Source: Ceriagrion tenellum (taxonomy: Eukaryota > Arthropoda > Insecta > Odonata > Coenagrionidae). From it: DNA of 64,000 nt. The translations under genes and the position numbers were made by a program. Shown in pieces: positions 47,689 to 59,762 of this stretch; the stretch's first letter is position 1, and the number at the start of each line of letters is the position of its first letter. The notes under the pieces were generated by a model. It was not told the origin of the DNA, made no database searches, and worked only from the letters and a program-made list of their open reading frames with translations. The stretch lies in assembly GCA_963169105.1 (NCBI GenBank), contig OY720633.1, forward strand, positions 38,890,795 to 38,954,794, in the 5' to 3' direction.

Positions 47689-48580
47689 TAAGGCCGTTTT
47701 ACAAGGGGCATGTAATTGCACAAGCTAATGTATGTGCAATCGTGGATTTCAATGCACGCATGCACGAATGCATGAATGCAAGACGTCAGAATAGCCCCTG
47801 CTCTAGTTCGGTGGTCGCATTCTTGCAATTTGTACGAATAGCACTCCATTTAGTGGTCGCAGAATTAACGACATCCAAGTTCACGGGAAGTTGACTGACG
47901 AAAATGTTCGATAACCTGGGCGATGGGTGTTTACAGTTAATCTTTGTGTGGGAGAATATTTGCAGTTACTTATATTGATTTGCAGTTACTTATATTGTTA
48001 TTTGTTAAGATAGATATTGTATAGCTCGTTAAATTGTTCCTCTGTCATCCGCATAAAATTGCGGTAGCCATTCCTGTCTTCTACAGCCGGCTCCTGTTGG
48101 ACCATATTAAGAATGCCCGTTCCCTCCTCTCACTTACGGATCCACTCCCGTATCCAAAGTGCTCTTCTGGCTCTGCTTCTGTGGTTACGCCTTTCTATGA
48201 GCTCTGCGGCCCCGATCATAATTCCCACTACTGCTATCTCTGCAGCAATCAATGCAGCCTCCTCCTGATCCATTATTTTTCTCAGAGAGAGAGTGACTCA
48301 ATGTCAATATCACAGAATCCCACAATCACCACAACCTTATTTTTCACTGAATGTCAACGACGTCGCGTACAGAATATCGTATCTCACCTATTTGAACAAA
48401 ACACTCGCTCTTAGCGTACTTATCAGACGAATGGAATTCACGAATGAATGTATGCTTACGACCACCGTGTAAAGCAGTCACGCATTCGTTTCCGCAATAA
48501 TTATTGCACGGCAGATTGCGGAATTAATGCAGTGTTAAGTTGTACAAATTTCGTGTCCCGTGTAAAACGGCCTTTATAGT
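47689..48580 (-). mobile_element. PIF/Harbinger-like element
   Basis: About 890 bp with terminal inverted repeats: left AGGCCGTTTTACA and right (reverse complement) AGGCCGTTTTACACGGG. Flanking trinucleotides are CTA and TTA, one change from the TWA duplication expected for PIF/Harbinger. The minus strand holds the start of a transposase gene (48273-47998), agreeing with the superfamily. Most of the transposase is missing, so the copy is non-autonomous. Confidence 0.75.
47998..48273 (-). pseudogene. Harbinger transposase N-terminal remnant
   Basis: Starts at ATG 48273-48271 (MDQEEAALIAAEIAVVG) and runs 92 codons including one in-frame stop after WIREWIRK. It continues NGYRNFMRMTEEQFNELYN, then a stop. 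The basic RRALWIREWI segment followed by YRNF.RM....F.EL is the conserved N-terminal signature of HARBI1-type transposases. The DDE catalytic domain is absent. A tandem 20-bp duplication lies right at the C-terminal end (47958-47997). Confidence 0.75.
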
Positions 48581-48789
48581 GGATAATACAGTTGTTCTTC
48601 TCTTTAACGATACCTAGAAAAGTACCACACTGTGACGCTTGAAAAAAATTAGCTCTCTCTATTGTAAGAAACTTGATTTAACGACGGGAAAGAAAAGTAC
48701 AATGTTGAGAGGATTGCTCGGAAATTCCATTGTATCCTTTGACTTAAAGTGATTCTTATTGATATCACAATCGGCAAATATACTCTTTG
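48581..48789. other. Unassigned DNA
   Basis: No supported feature. Confidence 0.5.
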
Positions 48790-48890
48790 TTGGGGCGGCC
48801 AAATTAAACGCTTATGCCATTAGGGGTTGCGCGTTCGACCCTCCATCTGTGAGATGCAGGTTCGAGGTGGTGCAACGCGATATAATTTTA
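48790..48890 (+). repeat. Possible SINE-like fragment
   Basis: Contains GCGTTCGACCC, a fair B-box, about 40 bp after GGGGCGGCC. A second GGTTCGAGG follows. The A-box is poor. Confidence 0.3.
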
Positions 48891-49264
48891 TGCTTTTGAG
48901 AAGAACATAAATGGAAAAAATCTGGGACGCGAGTTTTCTAAACCCTACAAGCAAGACGTCTCCATTGCTTACAGATCATTTGAAATCAGTTCGTGTAATG
49001 ATGTGGAAAGCAACTGGAAAACACGAAATTAGCCCTCTAAAATGGGACTATCGGCACGGGATACAGGCATGTGTCGACATGGTCTTGGGTTTTACGTGAA
49101 CTTGTCTGGGTTGAGTGGCCGTCGAGCTGCCTTCACCATCATATAGGTACGCTCCACTTCGATTTTCCGACCCTCCCGAAGCGCTCTCGGATCCAGACTT
49201 CCTTCTTCCGTTAAGTGCGTGCTGTAGCTTTTTTCGAGCTTCTGGGCAAGTATGGGGCTGTCTC
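48891..49264. other. Unassigned DNA
   Basis: No supported feature. The ORF 48911-49099 is short and unrecognised. Confidence 0.45.
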
Positions 49265-49840
49265 CTGCAATTTTACATCTACATACTACCCTATGTGCCG
49301 CCACATGGACGTGTGGCAGGGGGTAATAGGACACCAGCCATTTAAAGATGTTAAGGATAAGGGTTTGGGAGGTGAAAAGGTGAAGTATAATATGAGAGCT
49401 CTGGAGTGGAGCTCAGTTTCTGCTATGGTCACTTACTGTGCGTGGAAAGAACAAATTTTATCTCCATGTTCGGCAATTTCTCTCTTTTATTTTCCCGCTT
49501 CTTTAGGACCTAGAAATGTAGTGAGGCGTCAAAATGATATCCTCCATGTCTCCCTGAAACATGCCTGTTCTCAATTTTTCAATAAAACTAAGCCTGGCCT
49601 ATAGCCTCCGAGTCTCTATAGCCTTCCAACCTAATCCCTCTAAAAGCTGTGTAACAATGCCTAGTCGTCCGTAGCAGTTTTTTAATGAAGCATGCAGCTT
49701 TCCTTTGTATTTTATTAATTCTTTTGGTCAAATATTTCTGCCCCGGGTCCATAATGCTCGCTGTATATTCAAGGTGTGGCTTAATCAGAGCAGAGAGGCA
49801 CCTCTCTTTTTTTTACCAGAGGATCTTTCTATTAGTGGCT
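49265..49840 (-). pseudogene. CR1-like LINE 3' copy, best preserved
   Basis: Minus strand. From about 49788 down: LIKPHLEYTASIMDPG, then INKIQRKAACFI, then a shifted block of the FLEGLG..L..RR type, followed by the 3' UTR and ending in GTATGTAGATGTA at about 49268. This gives the clearest ORF2-end to 3'-tail structure of the CR1-like family in the window and links the fragments at 169, 39.5 and 52.1 kb. It is 5'-truncated like all of them. Confidence 0.8.
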
Positions 49841-52087
49841 TAATAAATCCTAAGCATGACATTTACTGGTATTTAAAAAATGACGTTTACCAATCAAATT
49901 TACATTACTTTTAAGCACTTATTTTTGAGTCACCTACGGAAACAACGTTAAAATATTATCATTTTGGATCAAGTGAACACACATAAGGTTCTTACGTTTC
50001 GCACCAAAATTAACGCACTGGTAATACGAAGTAGTGAAATTTACCGCGCACTAACTTTCGCCTGCGGCAAAAACGGCCGCTTAAGGTTGCGGTTCCTCAC
50101 CCGCACTTGGGGAATGCGCGGTGCTAACATATACATACACCTTATAGGCATCGTATTCATTTACCTGATGAACCGTGTCCATATTTACTCACAAATATAT
50201 ACTGCCAGAATGAATCAGGACCTTGAGACATCACCACTCCGTCCAGAAGCCCATTACTGTACTGTAGAAAGGCTTCTCGGGATTCCATCCGGGTTGGAAG
50301 GAATCGCCCACAGACGGTATACTCCTGTCCAAAAAAAAACTTACCACCTCAGAGACGGTCCCGAGTTAGCGTCGATGTGACAACACGGTCGAGCCACGCC
50401 CCCTGCTCGGGAAAGCAATAAACATACGAAACGGAAAAATGGACTTCCTTCCGTTGGCGATGGAAAAGACGCACGGAGGGAAAGAAAGGGACAGGATTGC
50501 TATTACTCGTTACTGCTACTCCATTGAAATACGATACCTATTGCTGCCATCAGTTATACTCCTTTTAAATGAAATCATCGTTTCATTCATAGTTCTAATA
50601 TCCGCATATTGCAGAGCCATCTTCAATTCTTAGCTTATCAAACAGCGTGGCGCTTCTGGTTTTAACAGTCACATTAGAAAACATGAGTGAAATATGATAG
50701 CAACTGAGTGATGGCACTAGCGAAAATAGTTATGTCTCAACCCATTATCAAAAGAACAAACATCTTTTCTTAATTTTTATAATTTAATAAATCACGTCAC
50801 GGCATCGTTGAACTGAATACTGTGGAGAAAATGATGCTTGGATTTTCAATATCATAGCTATTGCTCCGCTATTATTATACTCTGACATTTTATACATTTA
50901 TATATACATGTATCCATTAATCAATGTTTATAGACAGAGATTTTTATTTATCGGGGAAATTTCATTTTCATTATTCTATTTTTATGAGCCCATTCGCATT
51001 GTTGCTCACACTCTGATGCATGCATCAGAGAAAATATTGGCATTTATTAATATTAGTTTATTTGAATTTATCTTCTTACTTAAGCTTACTTTCAAACCAT
51101 TCTATTGTCATGAATATTCTCTGGAAAACATTTGATTTTATTCGTTACGTCTTTGTCATGGTAGACTCTGTCACTCGTGGATTTTAAAAAAATGTGATTA
51201 GTCTTCTATAATGTAGTTTTCAATGGCATTGTTTTTCTCATTTGGTGGTCTCAAAAGCATGTTATCGTTTAATTTTTTGCAATCAAGATATTCAGTTGAC
51301 ATGAGTTACTCCGCTACAGCATATAATTTTCATCCTACCAATGGTAATTTCCCTTTTTTATGAATGTTAATAGTAATTATATAAAAGCGTTAATGACGAT
51401 ATTAAAAATTTATACTCTGATTAGGCGCTTTAAGATAACACAAATAATTATTTTATTTTATTTTCCTCCTATCCCAAGCTTTCTAGTATTTCAGCCCTCA
51501 TGCCTACAGCCTACTTGCATAATGGCCCTGAGCTTTCCCTGCAAAACTGTCTCTCATCGGAATGTCCATCGACGAAATGAGACGAATTGAGAATGGTGGT
51601 TGTTTTTCCGGTGGCAGAGTCCGTTTCGCACCACGAACGGTATTCAATTAAATCCCATAGCGTCGAGGCTTAGCAATGCAAGGATGCATGCGGGAAAAAT
51701 TCGAGCGTACGACCTTCGAATTATCCGAGCACATCGCATTCTGCCTTCCTATTTGGGTCGACAGCAACGGCGTGCTCTGTGTACCTAAATGAAACGGTTA
51801 CTAATGCAAATGGCCCTGTTCACAGCCTTCGTGACAGATAATTCCCAATCACGACCAAACCTGCGTTGTGGGTGCTTGGAAATAGATGACAACGGCGCAA
51901 GGGAGTGAAAGGTAAACTTCCATTTATATAGACTGCTCGAAGAAGTACTTTGGCGATACCAAAAAAAACATATTTACTCCAAAACTAAAGGGTGATTTTA
52001 ATAAGATAGTTTTGAAAATTTGATGGAATTCTTAAACCTTGGTGATTCCAAGGAAGCATATGATTTGCCGCTGCGTGCATTTGGTCA
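49841..52087. other. AT-rich intergenic DNA
   Basis: No supported gene. Perfect 18-bp palindrome TCTGATGCATGCATCAGA at 51011-51028. ORF 49964-50380 (138 codons) has no recognisable domain. Confidence 0.5.
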
Positions 52088-52397
52088 TAAAGATGTTACC
52101 AAAAATTTATAAAATATAAAGAAAAGCTGCAAGCTTCGTTAAAAACTGCAACAAAAATAAAATAAAAATATAGTGTTTCACAACTTTTAGAGAGACAAGG
52201 TGGGAGCCTCTAGAAACTCGGAGGCTACACGCTAGGCTAAGCTTACTTGAGAAATTCAGAACTGGTGTGTTAAGTGTGTGGAGTGTGAGCGACACAGAGA
52301 TTATTATTATGACACCTCTCTACATATCAAGATCCCCTGCCAAACGTATATGCGACGGTTCGCAGGGTAGTGTGTTGATGTAGATGATAGGAATTGC
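52088..52397 (+). pseudogene. CR1-like LINE 3' copy
   Basis: Plus strand, the degraded RT-end block (KLQASLKTATK, then FLEE-type and AYLRNSEL-type residues in mixed frames), followed by a shortened 3' UTR and the terminus CGGTTCGCAGGGTAGTGTG with GATGTAGATG. The UTR lacks about 200 bp present in the 49.3 kb copy. Confidence 0.7.
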
Positions 52398-53881
52398 AAA
52401 AAAGCATTATTGACTCGGATATAATTTATCTGAAAAATAAGTGTTCCTATTTTTTATATTCCTATCGTAACAAATTTTTTTCGCTTTTAATTAATTAATT
52501 AAATAATAAACATTAAAATGCAGGTATTAATCTAAATAAAGAACTCTTGGTGATATTAACCTCCGAATATTTTGATTGACGCTGCGTAAGTTTTCACACT
52601 CGTGGCTTGATGTAGATTTCCCCATTTTCCTGGACAATTAATGTGCCAAACCAACGCAGGCAACCAAGTGATTATTGCCACGCCTTTAACGTAAATTGAG
52701 TGGAAAATTTCGGACGGTCTCGCAATTGGCTACTTTTAATTCGTGTTTCCCGTGTCATAAATCCATATGCGTTTCGATCGGGATACGAAAAAAAGAAGAG
52801 CAGCGGTCCTGACCTCATAAATTGCATTCAGCGAGTATCGGTCATGTTGTCGTGTTAGATGAGGAGGATGACGTTAGTGAAAATTTAAAACGTAATTTTC
52901 GCTGATAACAGCGATGATGAAGCTTTCGTTACGGTAAGTTTATCTCCAATATCCACGGTGTGAGGACACGTGAGAATAATTATCCTCTGCGAAATAGAAA
53001 AAAAAAACTCTTTATAAAAAATTCAAAATCTTGATATTATCTTGCGCAATTTTAATTATAAATCAAATTATCCTATGGAATAGCATTCTCTGGAAATTAT
53101 TCTCTTTTTCCAGTCATTAGTTACCTCACCTGATTGGTAATCTTCCCGCCAAAACACTTAAGTTGGAAGCCGCCTAGTTTCTAGTATTCTATTTTTTCCT
53201 AATTCTAATATGATACTGTAAATGAAACCTTGAAAACTATCATTAGGGGGTGTTAATTAATTATTTATATGAAGATAGGTTTTGGAAAGATAAACCGATA
53301 GAGAAAGAAAGGTTGATCGGAGATATATCCCAAAAAGCCTAAAATATACCATCATCAAGAATAGTTTGAAGTTATTGGCAGAACTTAACAATGTCTGTGT
53401 AATGAAAAATTACGGGTCATGACAATGAAGAAGCAATCAGAAGAAGTAAGGAAATGGGCACTGGGTGAAAGAAAAGATAGATGACAGCGTAAATATGTTA
53501 AAGGTAGATTTATTTCGGATATATAGCCACACCCCATGATTGATGAAAACCGCTGTTCACGATACCAAAGGTAGGGTGAGAATTCCCTTAGACCAGGAAG
53601 AACATAGTAAAAAATAGCCTGCGAGATATTTCTTTGAAGTAAAGCAAACGATCGTCAGTAATTTGTGCATTGCTATTTGAAGCTATAAACTGCGTATCTA
53701 TGAAATACCTAATGCATCAGTATTCATTTTTTAAATCTTGGAATTGCTAATCCCTCAGACAATTCTTAAAAAACCTTAATTATAAGCCTTCAACGGCAGG
53801 TAGGTAGGTATCTTTGTAAAATGACAATCTGTGGAATTCAGGAATGGTGGAGAGAAACCCGGCGACGCCGTTAGCCCGCTC
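52398..53881. other. Unassigned DNA
   Basis: No supported gene. 53290-53480 is purine-rich with no recognisable motif. Confidence 0.5.
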
Positions 53882-54440
53882 ATAACCCTTTGAGTAGTGA
53901 GATTTTCTCGTTTGCCCTGACCCCGGGAGTGAGTTATTTTGGAAAAGAAGTAAGCTAATTCCGATTATAAGTTTATTACCTTGAACTCAAATTTTTGATA
54001 GAGAATCAATAAAAACAAGAATATCATACATAACACGAGTAAAACAAAAGAAATGCAAGAATTTTACTGAATAGGATCCTAATAATTGTCGTATAAGAAT
54101 AGAAATATCGACATAGAATAGGACTAAGACCAGCTTCGAATGCAATAACTTCCGTCAATGGAACCAACTGCATGTGATATGCACGTACTCAAGGCTGAAC
54201 GTAGCTAGTAGAATAATGGACTAGGAGGAATGACCCTTCAGAGACAATTTATTATGATAATTTGGCTCTCCAGTCTCCAGGATAGATGGAACAACGTGTA
54301 AAAACACATCTCAGTTGGAGGCGTGAACGTATGCCTTTATTGTCCAGCAAAAATTCGAAAGACGTACATGCATGAACACACTCTGGATGCCCAGGAGGCA
54401 CGATGACATAAATGAGCGTTCGTACTGCTCAAAAGGTTAA
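53882..54440. mobile_element. piggyBac-like MITE
   Basis: 551-bp segment 53886-54436 starting CCCTTTGAGTAGTGA and ending with an inverted form (GTACTGCTCAAAAGG), followed by TTAA (54437-54440). The left flank is ATAA, one change from TTAA. CCCTTTGAG ends are common among piggyBac-type MITEs. No transposase inside. Confidence 0.5.
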
Positions 54441-54544
54441 TGCAATGTGTCAAGGAGACCACTGTTTGCTGCCTCATCTGATGGACAACTGCTACACTTG
54501 AAAAACTCTCCACATGCCACTAAGGTAGAGATTGGAATACCACT

Positions 54545-54640
54545 GAACATTTTCTGTCGTACGCGAGATTCGAACGCAGGCCTAAGGAATGGGAAACCAC
54601 TTTTACAGCCGCCACACCAACACTGAATAAGTCAAAAATA
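54545..54640 (-). repeat. tRNA-like fragment, possible SINE
   Basis: Minus strand shows a B-box GCGTTCGAATCTCGCG about 45 bases after a weak A-box-like TGGTGTGGCGGC. Too degenerate for a tRNA gene. Confidence 0.4.
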
Positions 54641-54815
54641 TTTCTCATGCCAAAAAAATGAAAACTTTAATTTACACCAGAAATTTATTTCTAAATATGA
54701 CTAATGATATAATTTTATTTCTAAATGTGAATAATAAGACATATTTTCTCCACTTAATCATGGCAGCCACCAATTCTTCCGACCAGTAATGAATGAAGCG
54801 TCCGAATAATTTCGC

Positions 54816-55345
54816 TAAGCCTGGATCACACGATACTTGACCTTTTACAAGTTCGAGGATGCTAGCGAGTACTGGATTTCCTGTACGAAACCTAGCATGC
54901 TTTAAATCTTACTAGGAGCTATCACACGATACTTGAACTCGCACAAAGTCTGTTTAGTAGATCTTTGTACTAGTACAGTCGTGCAAGGAGTTTGGCGACC
55001 GAAATGGATGATTTCGAACGAAGACGACGGCTTTTAGCCGCTGCAGCTCTTCAACCTCAATTAACTCAGATACCCAAGCCATTGTGTCTTGCTGAGAGAT
55101 ATCAGTTGTTTATTTGATCGCAGGAAATTGTAATTGTCACGAGGGACTATGGAGGCGATGACATCAAAAATTGACGACCGCATTGCAGAGAACAAAGGTG
55201 ATTGATCGGCGGCTACTAGGTCCTACTAGGAGCAAGTATCAAACTAGTATCGCACCAATTACGAAAACAAGGATACCAGCTAGTATGTTGGCGATCATGC
55301 AGGATTTTCAGTATGCTTGGTCTGTATCACACGATACTTATCATT
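54816..55345 (+). mobile_element. Possible Harbinger-like fragment
   Basis: Begins TAAGCCTGGATCACACGATA, similar in plan to TAA + GGCC...TTTACACGG of the 47.7 kb element. An ATG at about 55003 reads MDDFERRRRLLAAAAL, then a stop after 39 codons; this resembles acidic/basic N-termini of Harbinger transposases but without the conserved WIREW block. The word TCACACGATACTT recurs three times in direct orientation (about 54826, 54930, 55328). No matching right terminus was found. Confidence 0.35.
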
Positions 55346-55559
55346 ATGCTGAATGTTCGAATATCATTATGCTGAATGCTCCAAACACCCGTTGGAGCTC
55401 TGAACCGGCGGAGAAATGAATTGAAGCTGCGAGAAATGAGACAAATGCAAATATTAGATGCAAGAGAATGGAAAAAGTTCGTGAAAGAAGCTGAGGTGCT
55501 AAGAAATGTGTCGGTGAGTGAGTTATGGTAAGTACGTAGAGAAGTTGGTAGACTGGTAG
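55346..55559 (+). other. Short open segment ending near a donor-like site
   Basis: Frame from about 55392 to 55532 reads LNRRRNELKLREMRQMQ then an acidic/basic helix-like stretch and stops at TAA inside GGTAAGTACG. Compositional texture is coding-like and may belong to the preceding element. Not recognised. Confidence 0.25.
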
Positions 55560-55960
55560 TGGCTAGGGAGATGTTTCTACTTTGTGCGCTTACGTGCAGA
55601 TAGATCTTTTTTGTTTTCCGTGGCGGAAGGAGCGAGCAAGTTTGTGGGAGGGAAGCCATATTTGAAGGTTCTGGGAAAAAAAGAGGGGTAAGAGTAGGGA
55701 GAGAGGGAGAGGAGGAGGGAGGCGATGGTAAAATAAAAGACTCGCAGACCGCGTCGGGCGAGCTGTGATTGGACGCCGACAATGGAATAGGGGAGAAAAA
55801 AATCCATTTACACGTTTTCTGTGGGCACGTACAGTGAGATAGAGGCTCACCCACACACCACCCTCTTCCATTCTCAGAGGAGGAAAAAACACGTCCACGG
55901 TCAAGCGTGCACCATAGAGACCTGCGCTTCCATATATTTCCATATTTCACGTGTTTTCAC
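55560..55960. promoter_or_regulatory. GC-richer polypurine patch with CCAAT-like box
   Basis: G/A-rich plus strand at 55620-55740, then a CpG cluster with GTGATTGGACG (reverse CCAAT) at about 55768. A 207-codon minus-strand frame (55327-55950) spans it but is low-complexity and has no domain. Confidence 0.25.
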
Positions 55961-57970
55961 ATTTCACACCGCCGAGGATCAGACGAACACACATGATGTA
56001 CTACTCCAAGACAGTTCTGAAAGTCGAAGAGGAAAAATTATCGACACTTAACCTCAATAGAAGCAATTCAATTTTCTATCGCACAAATCAGTCCCTCGAA
56101 CAAATAGCAGTGTAATTTGTCGAATTTATTCGGACAATATAGAGATTTCTCGCAACATTTACCGTCAGTTTATGTTATTTCCGTAGGGTGCTACATAAGA
56201 CAGTTTGTACTTGTACTTTCCATAAGTATAATGCAATTTAAAAAAGTAAAGTATTTATCTATTGGTATTTTGAGCTACTAAATTCGTTGCTTTAATTATT
56301 GAGCGATATTATTGGAAATAATTTCTTTGATTTTAAGCATTCAGGTATGGTTTTGAAGACAAAATTTCTTCAGCTTTTGAAAAAATCATAATATGGGCCT
56401 AAAAAGTTTATCATTCCAATAATGTAATCAATTCTCTTATGCATGAAAGCGAGAGAGTTTAAATCCCCTCAGCCATCTAATACAACCTCGATATGTACGT
56501 AAAATTTAAAAAAATTTATTTCATTCCCACATTATAGAGTGGAAAAAATGAATAAAGCCGTGACGTCACTAACAAGGAATGATCGATATTATCGTATTAA
56601 TGACGTTCTGCCCGTCAACCACATAACTTTACCTTACTCATTCCCGTCCAATCACCCTACAGAGATATTGGGAAGGCCAATTTAATGATAAACCCCGACA
56701 TAAGGACGTAAATTAGGACCAGAAACATGAATGTAGCAACTAAACCACCTCAACTAAATAAATAATTTGCTTTAATTAAATTAATAAAAAATGATTTTGA
56801 ACTGCCATCGCAAGCCATTTATTTTACAGTTCTGGAAATAATATCTATCTTGCCTTATATAGTTTCTACAACACTAGTCGATCCTTATTGCTAAAGATAA
56901 TATTCTATGAATGATATTCACTTCAAATCAAACTTTTGGGCTCCAGACCAGGTATTTAGAGTCTCATGATTTAAAGTAGCTGTGATACTGAAAGCTGTGA
57001 ACTCATTCCCAGCAGGATGACTTGAATTTCCTATTAATTGGACCCGCACGGGTAATCCTAATAAACAAACATCAAGGATTGAATACTTTGCCACTTACTG
57101 ATTGAATACTCATTGTTGCCGAGGAATTGCAACAGTTGCAATCATTTGAAACAATTCATCGTGCACCCTCAACCAGGAGTTTATTTTGTAATCGATGAGG
57201 TAAGCGTGTTTGTGAAGGAGTATCTTTAAGAGTTCTTCTTAGTTCGTTTGATGAAACGTGAAACTGTGCTACCCTTTGCGTCATTCGTCAGATCAAGGTA
57301 ACACCGACACCAATCCTTCCTTCATTTCCCTCTACCCCAAACTAATGATTAAATTTTCAACAGCGCCAATGATTTCAAAGATTTGACTCTAGTCACAGTG
57401 GTGCATGAGATATGTATCATTCTTTCAGCGTTGTCACACATGCTTACGGTAACATCATTAGTGGATAAATGGCGTTCTCAACGAATTACGAAGCAAGCAC
57501 AAGAAAAAATTTTGACCATGCTATTGCTCATGAATTTGAGAGAATCCTAACTCATATTCGTCACATAACGTTTACGCAAAACGGTTCTAGGGTATTTTTT
57601 TATTATTTGCTATCATACACCATTATTGAAACGATATGAAAGAACGATACATATTTCATGAACCACTGCGACTAGAGTCCAATCTTGAATCGGTGCAGGT
57701 GACCGTCATTGGTTGTTTTCATTTCAACTACTGAATATGCGAGAAGAAAATGTTTGCATTGCAATGACGCCGTGATTAACCTTTCGCCAGTCAACCTTTC
57801 GACACTCGGATATCCGCGGATATAGAAATACACTCGATACCTTTTTTATATTTGTTTTGTAAATTTGAAATGAAATGCACCAAAATATCAATATTTATGT
57901 GCTTTAAAAAACTGGGTCATGACGATGGAATTAAATATAGAAAAAAGGTCTGCTAATTGTTTATGAAAAA
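55961..57970. other. AT-rich intergenic DNA
   Basis: No supported gene. Palindrome ATATCCGCGGATAT at 57810-57823. Confidence 0.5.
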
Positions 57971-58052
57971 TCACGAACATATATCACCATTGTGATATAT
58001 GTTCGTGACAAGAGGCGGCTCGCGGGGTATTATGTAGATGTAGATGTAGAAG
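57971..58052 (+). repeat. Perfect hairpin followed by CR1-like LINE 3' terminus
   Basis: 17-bp perfect inverted repeat with a 4-base loop (arms 57971-57987 and 57992-58008), directly followed by GAGGCGGCTCGCGGGGTATT and ATGTAGATGTAGATGTAGA, the family 3' end. Other copies have a weaker CCACA...TGTGG hairpin at the same place. Confidence 0.65.
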
Positions 58053-58799
58053 ATGGCTTATGGCCAGATGCAGGAACGACACATTTATACATATTCCATA
58101 AAGTTATGGGACCCATAAGCCATGGTACCATTCAATAAGTGTTGCAGAAAAGTTTGATAGCCTTATTAGTTTCATGATTCATGGAGTTATGAGTTCCATA
58201 AGTAGACAATATGGCAAATGCGCAATGAACCGCTTGGAGAATTTACGACTTGATAAAAGTCTTGAGATAATTGACCAGTTTTTCACTATCTGCATTAGCA
58301 ACTATACATAGGCTAAACTCTCCTAAATCTTATCCGGTGGCAGAAGATTGATCAAATATTCGAAGCTATTTACTATTGGTAAATAAGTTAGGTAAATGGT
58401 AGATTATTTATGAGATTACAAATTTTTGGATCTCATAACCGTTGATTCTATAACAAAATTTTCTTTCAACCGCTCATTAGCTGTGTAACTGGCAAACATA
58501 TCTCACTAAGAATTGAGAGATCCAGATTTGAATCTCATTCAAGTCAAAAGATTTTTCATGGCGGAGTTCATCCCCTAGGTGTACTCTCAAAAATGTCTTG
58601 AACGAAATTCACTTTCACCACCAGAAGAGACGAAGATTCCTTCCGAAACACTTTCCGAACCATTTTTCGATACTTTTCAAAACACAGCATTGTACTCAAA
58701 AAGCCTGGGGAAAAATTCAGGGGGCACAGTACAATGTTAGGTTGTACTGCGCCCTATTTTTTTACCCAAAAGTTTTACAACCCATAGTCCACTAACACA
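58053..58799. other. AT-rich intergenic DNA
   Basis: No supported feature. Confidence 0.5.
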
Positions 58800-58879
58800 A
58801 AAATTTTATTTCCTACTCTACCCTATTTTTTTCTTATTTCTCGTCGCTTTATTTTTGGCTATTTTTCCCCACAAGTACC

Positions 58880-59330
58880 TAGTCCTTACCCTCATTCTCT
58901 CCGATCTTTCACTTCATTTCCGTCCGCCCGTTGCGTCTCCCGCCTCCCCTCCTCCCCTTCCCCGTTACCAATGCCCCACCCCTCTCCACCGTCGGTCGAC
59001 ACCCTCCTCGGAGACTCCCTGGCGCGCCCACAAATGGCATTCAATATCAGATCCCCGGGCGTTGTTAATAAGTGCTCACCCCTATGGTGGTGTGGGTGTT
59101 GGAGGAGCGGCCCTTTCGTGAAATCTCATTTATTCCCCCGTGTCGCCTGCCGGCGCGCGTGATGTGGCGCGGAGGAAAGAGCGATAGGAAAAGAGAGAGA
59201 GCGGCGCCGGTGGTAATGACGATATTGGGAAACCGCAAAATGGACTGCGTGGAAGCAGTCCGCTCCAATGGCGAAGGGTGAATGGAGTGAGGTGGAAAGC
59301 ATGACCACCGCGCGAAGTAGGGTCAACAGT
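58880..59330. promoter_or_regulatory. CpG-rich patch
   Basis: C-rich then CpG-rich (including GGCGCGCCC at about 59021 and GCCGGCGCGCG at about 59149). Multiple overlapping frames on both strands without domains. Strongest CpG cluster in the right half of the window; could be a regulatory island. Confidence 0.28.
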
Positions 59331-59762
59331 TTTTCGATGATGCATGTTTTCCTCGACTTTGCGGTTCTTCAATATGCAAATCAAATTTCATCACCAATAA
59401 CCGATGTCATATGATAAATTTATAAAACTTAATTAGTAAAAATAATATGATTAGCTATTGATATTTTTATTTTGCAGAATTTATTTAGTTCATAAATTAA
59501 TGTGTTATAATGAACATATTTCAATCATTCTCCCCAAAATTCCTCCAGTCAAGAATAAAGCTGAATGTAATTACAAGAATTAAATTATGCCGGACATAGT
59601 TTTATTCAAGTTATGCCAGAAAATTTTTTATCCCGCTATTTTGATATTGGGCATATTTCCTGGGTCAAGCGAGGACCCCGAGAGTAGAGTATTCGGAGGT
59701 TGCACAGAAAAAGTGAAGAAGTATCCAAATTTTCTATGATCCTCATATTCCAGACTCATATG
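59331..59762. other. AT-rich DNA upstream of the Penelope-like copy
   Basis: May include more of the terminal repeat of the element that follows, but nothing is diagnostic before the TATA box. Confidence 0.4.

Noticed and set aside
55327..55950. 207-codon minus-strand ORF
   Set aside because: Low-complexity Ser/Pro/Leu-rich translation of a polypurine patch, no domain, and no supporting signals; composition explains it.
57777..57800. TTAACCTTTCGCC resembling a piggyBac end
   Set aside because: No matching inverted terminus with TTAA was found within reach.
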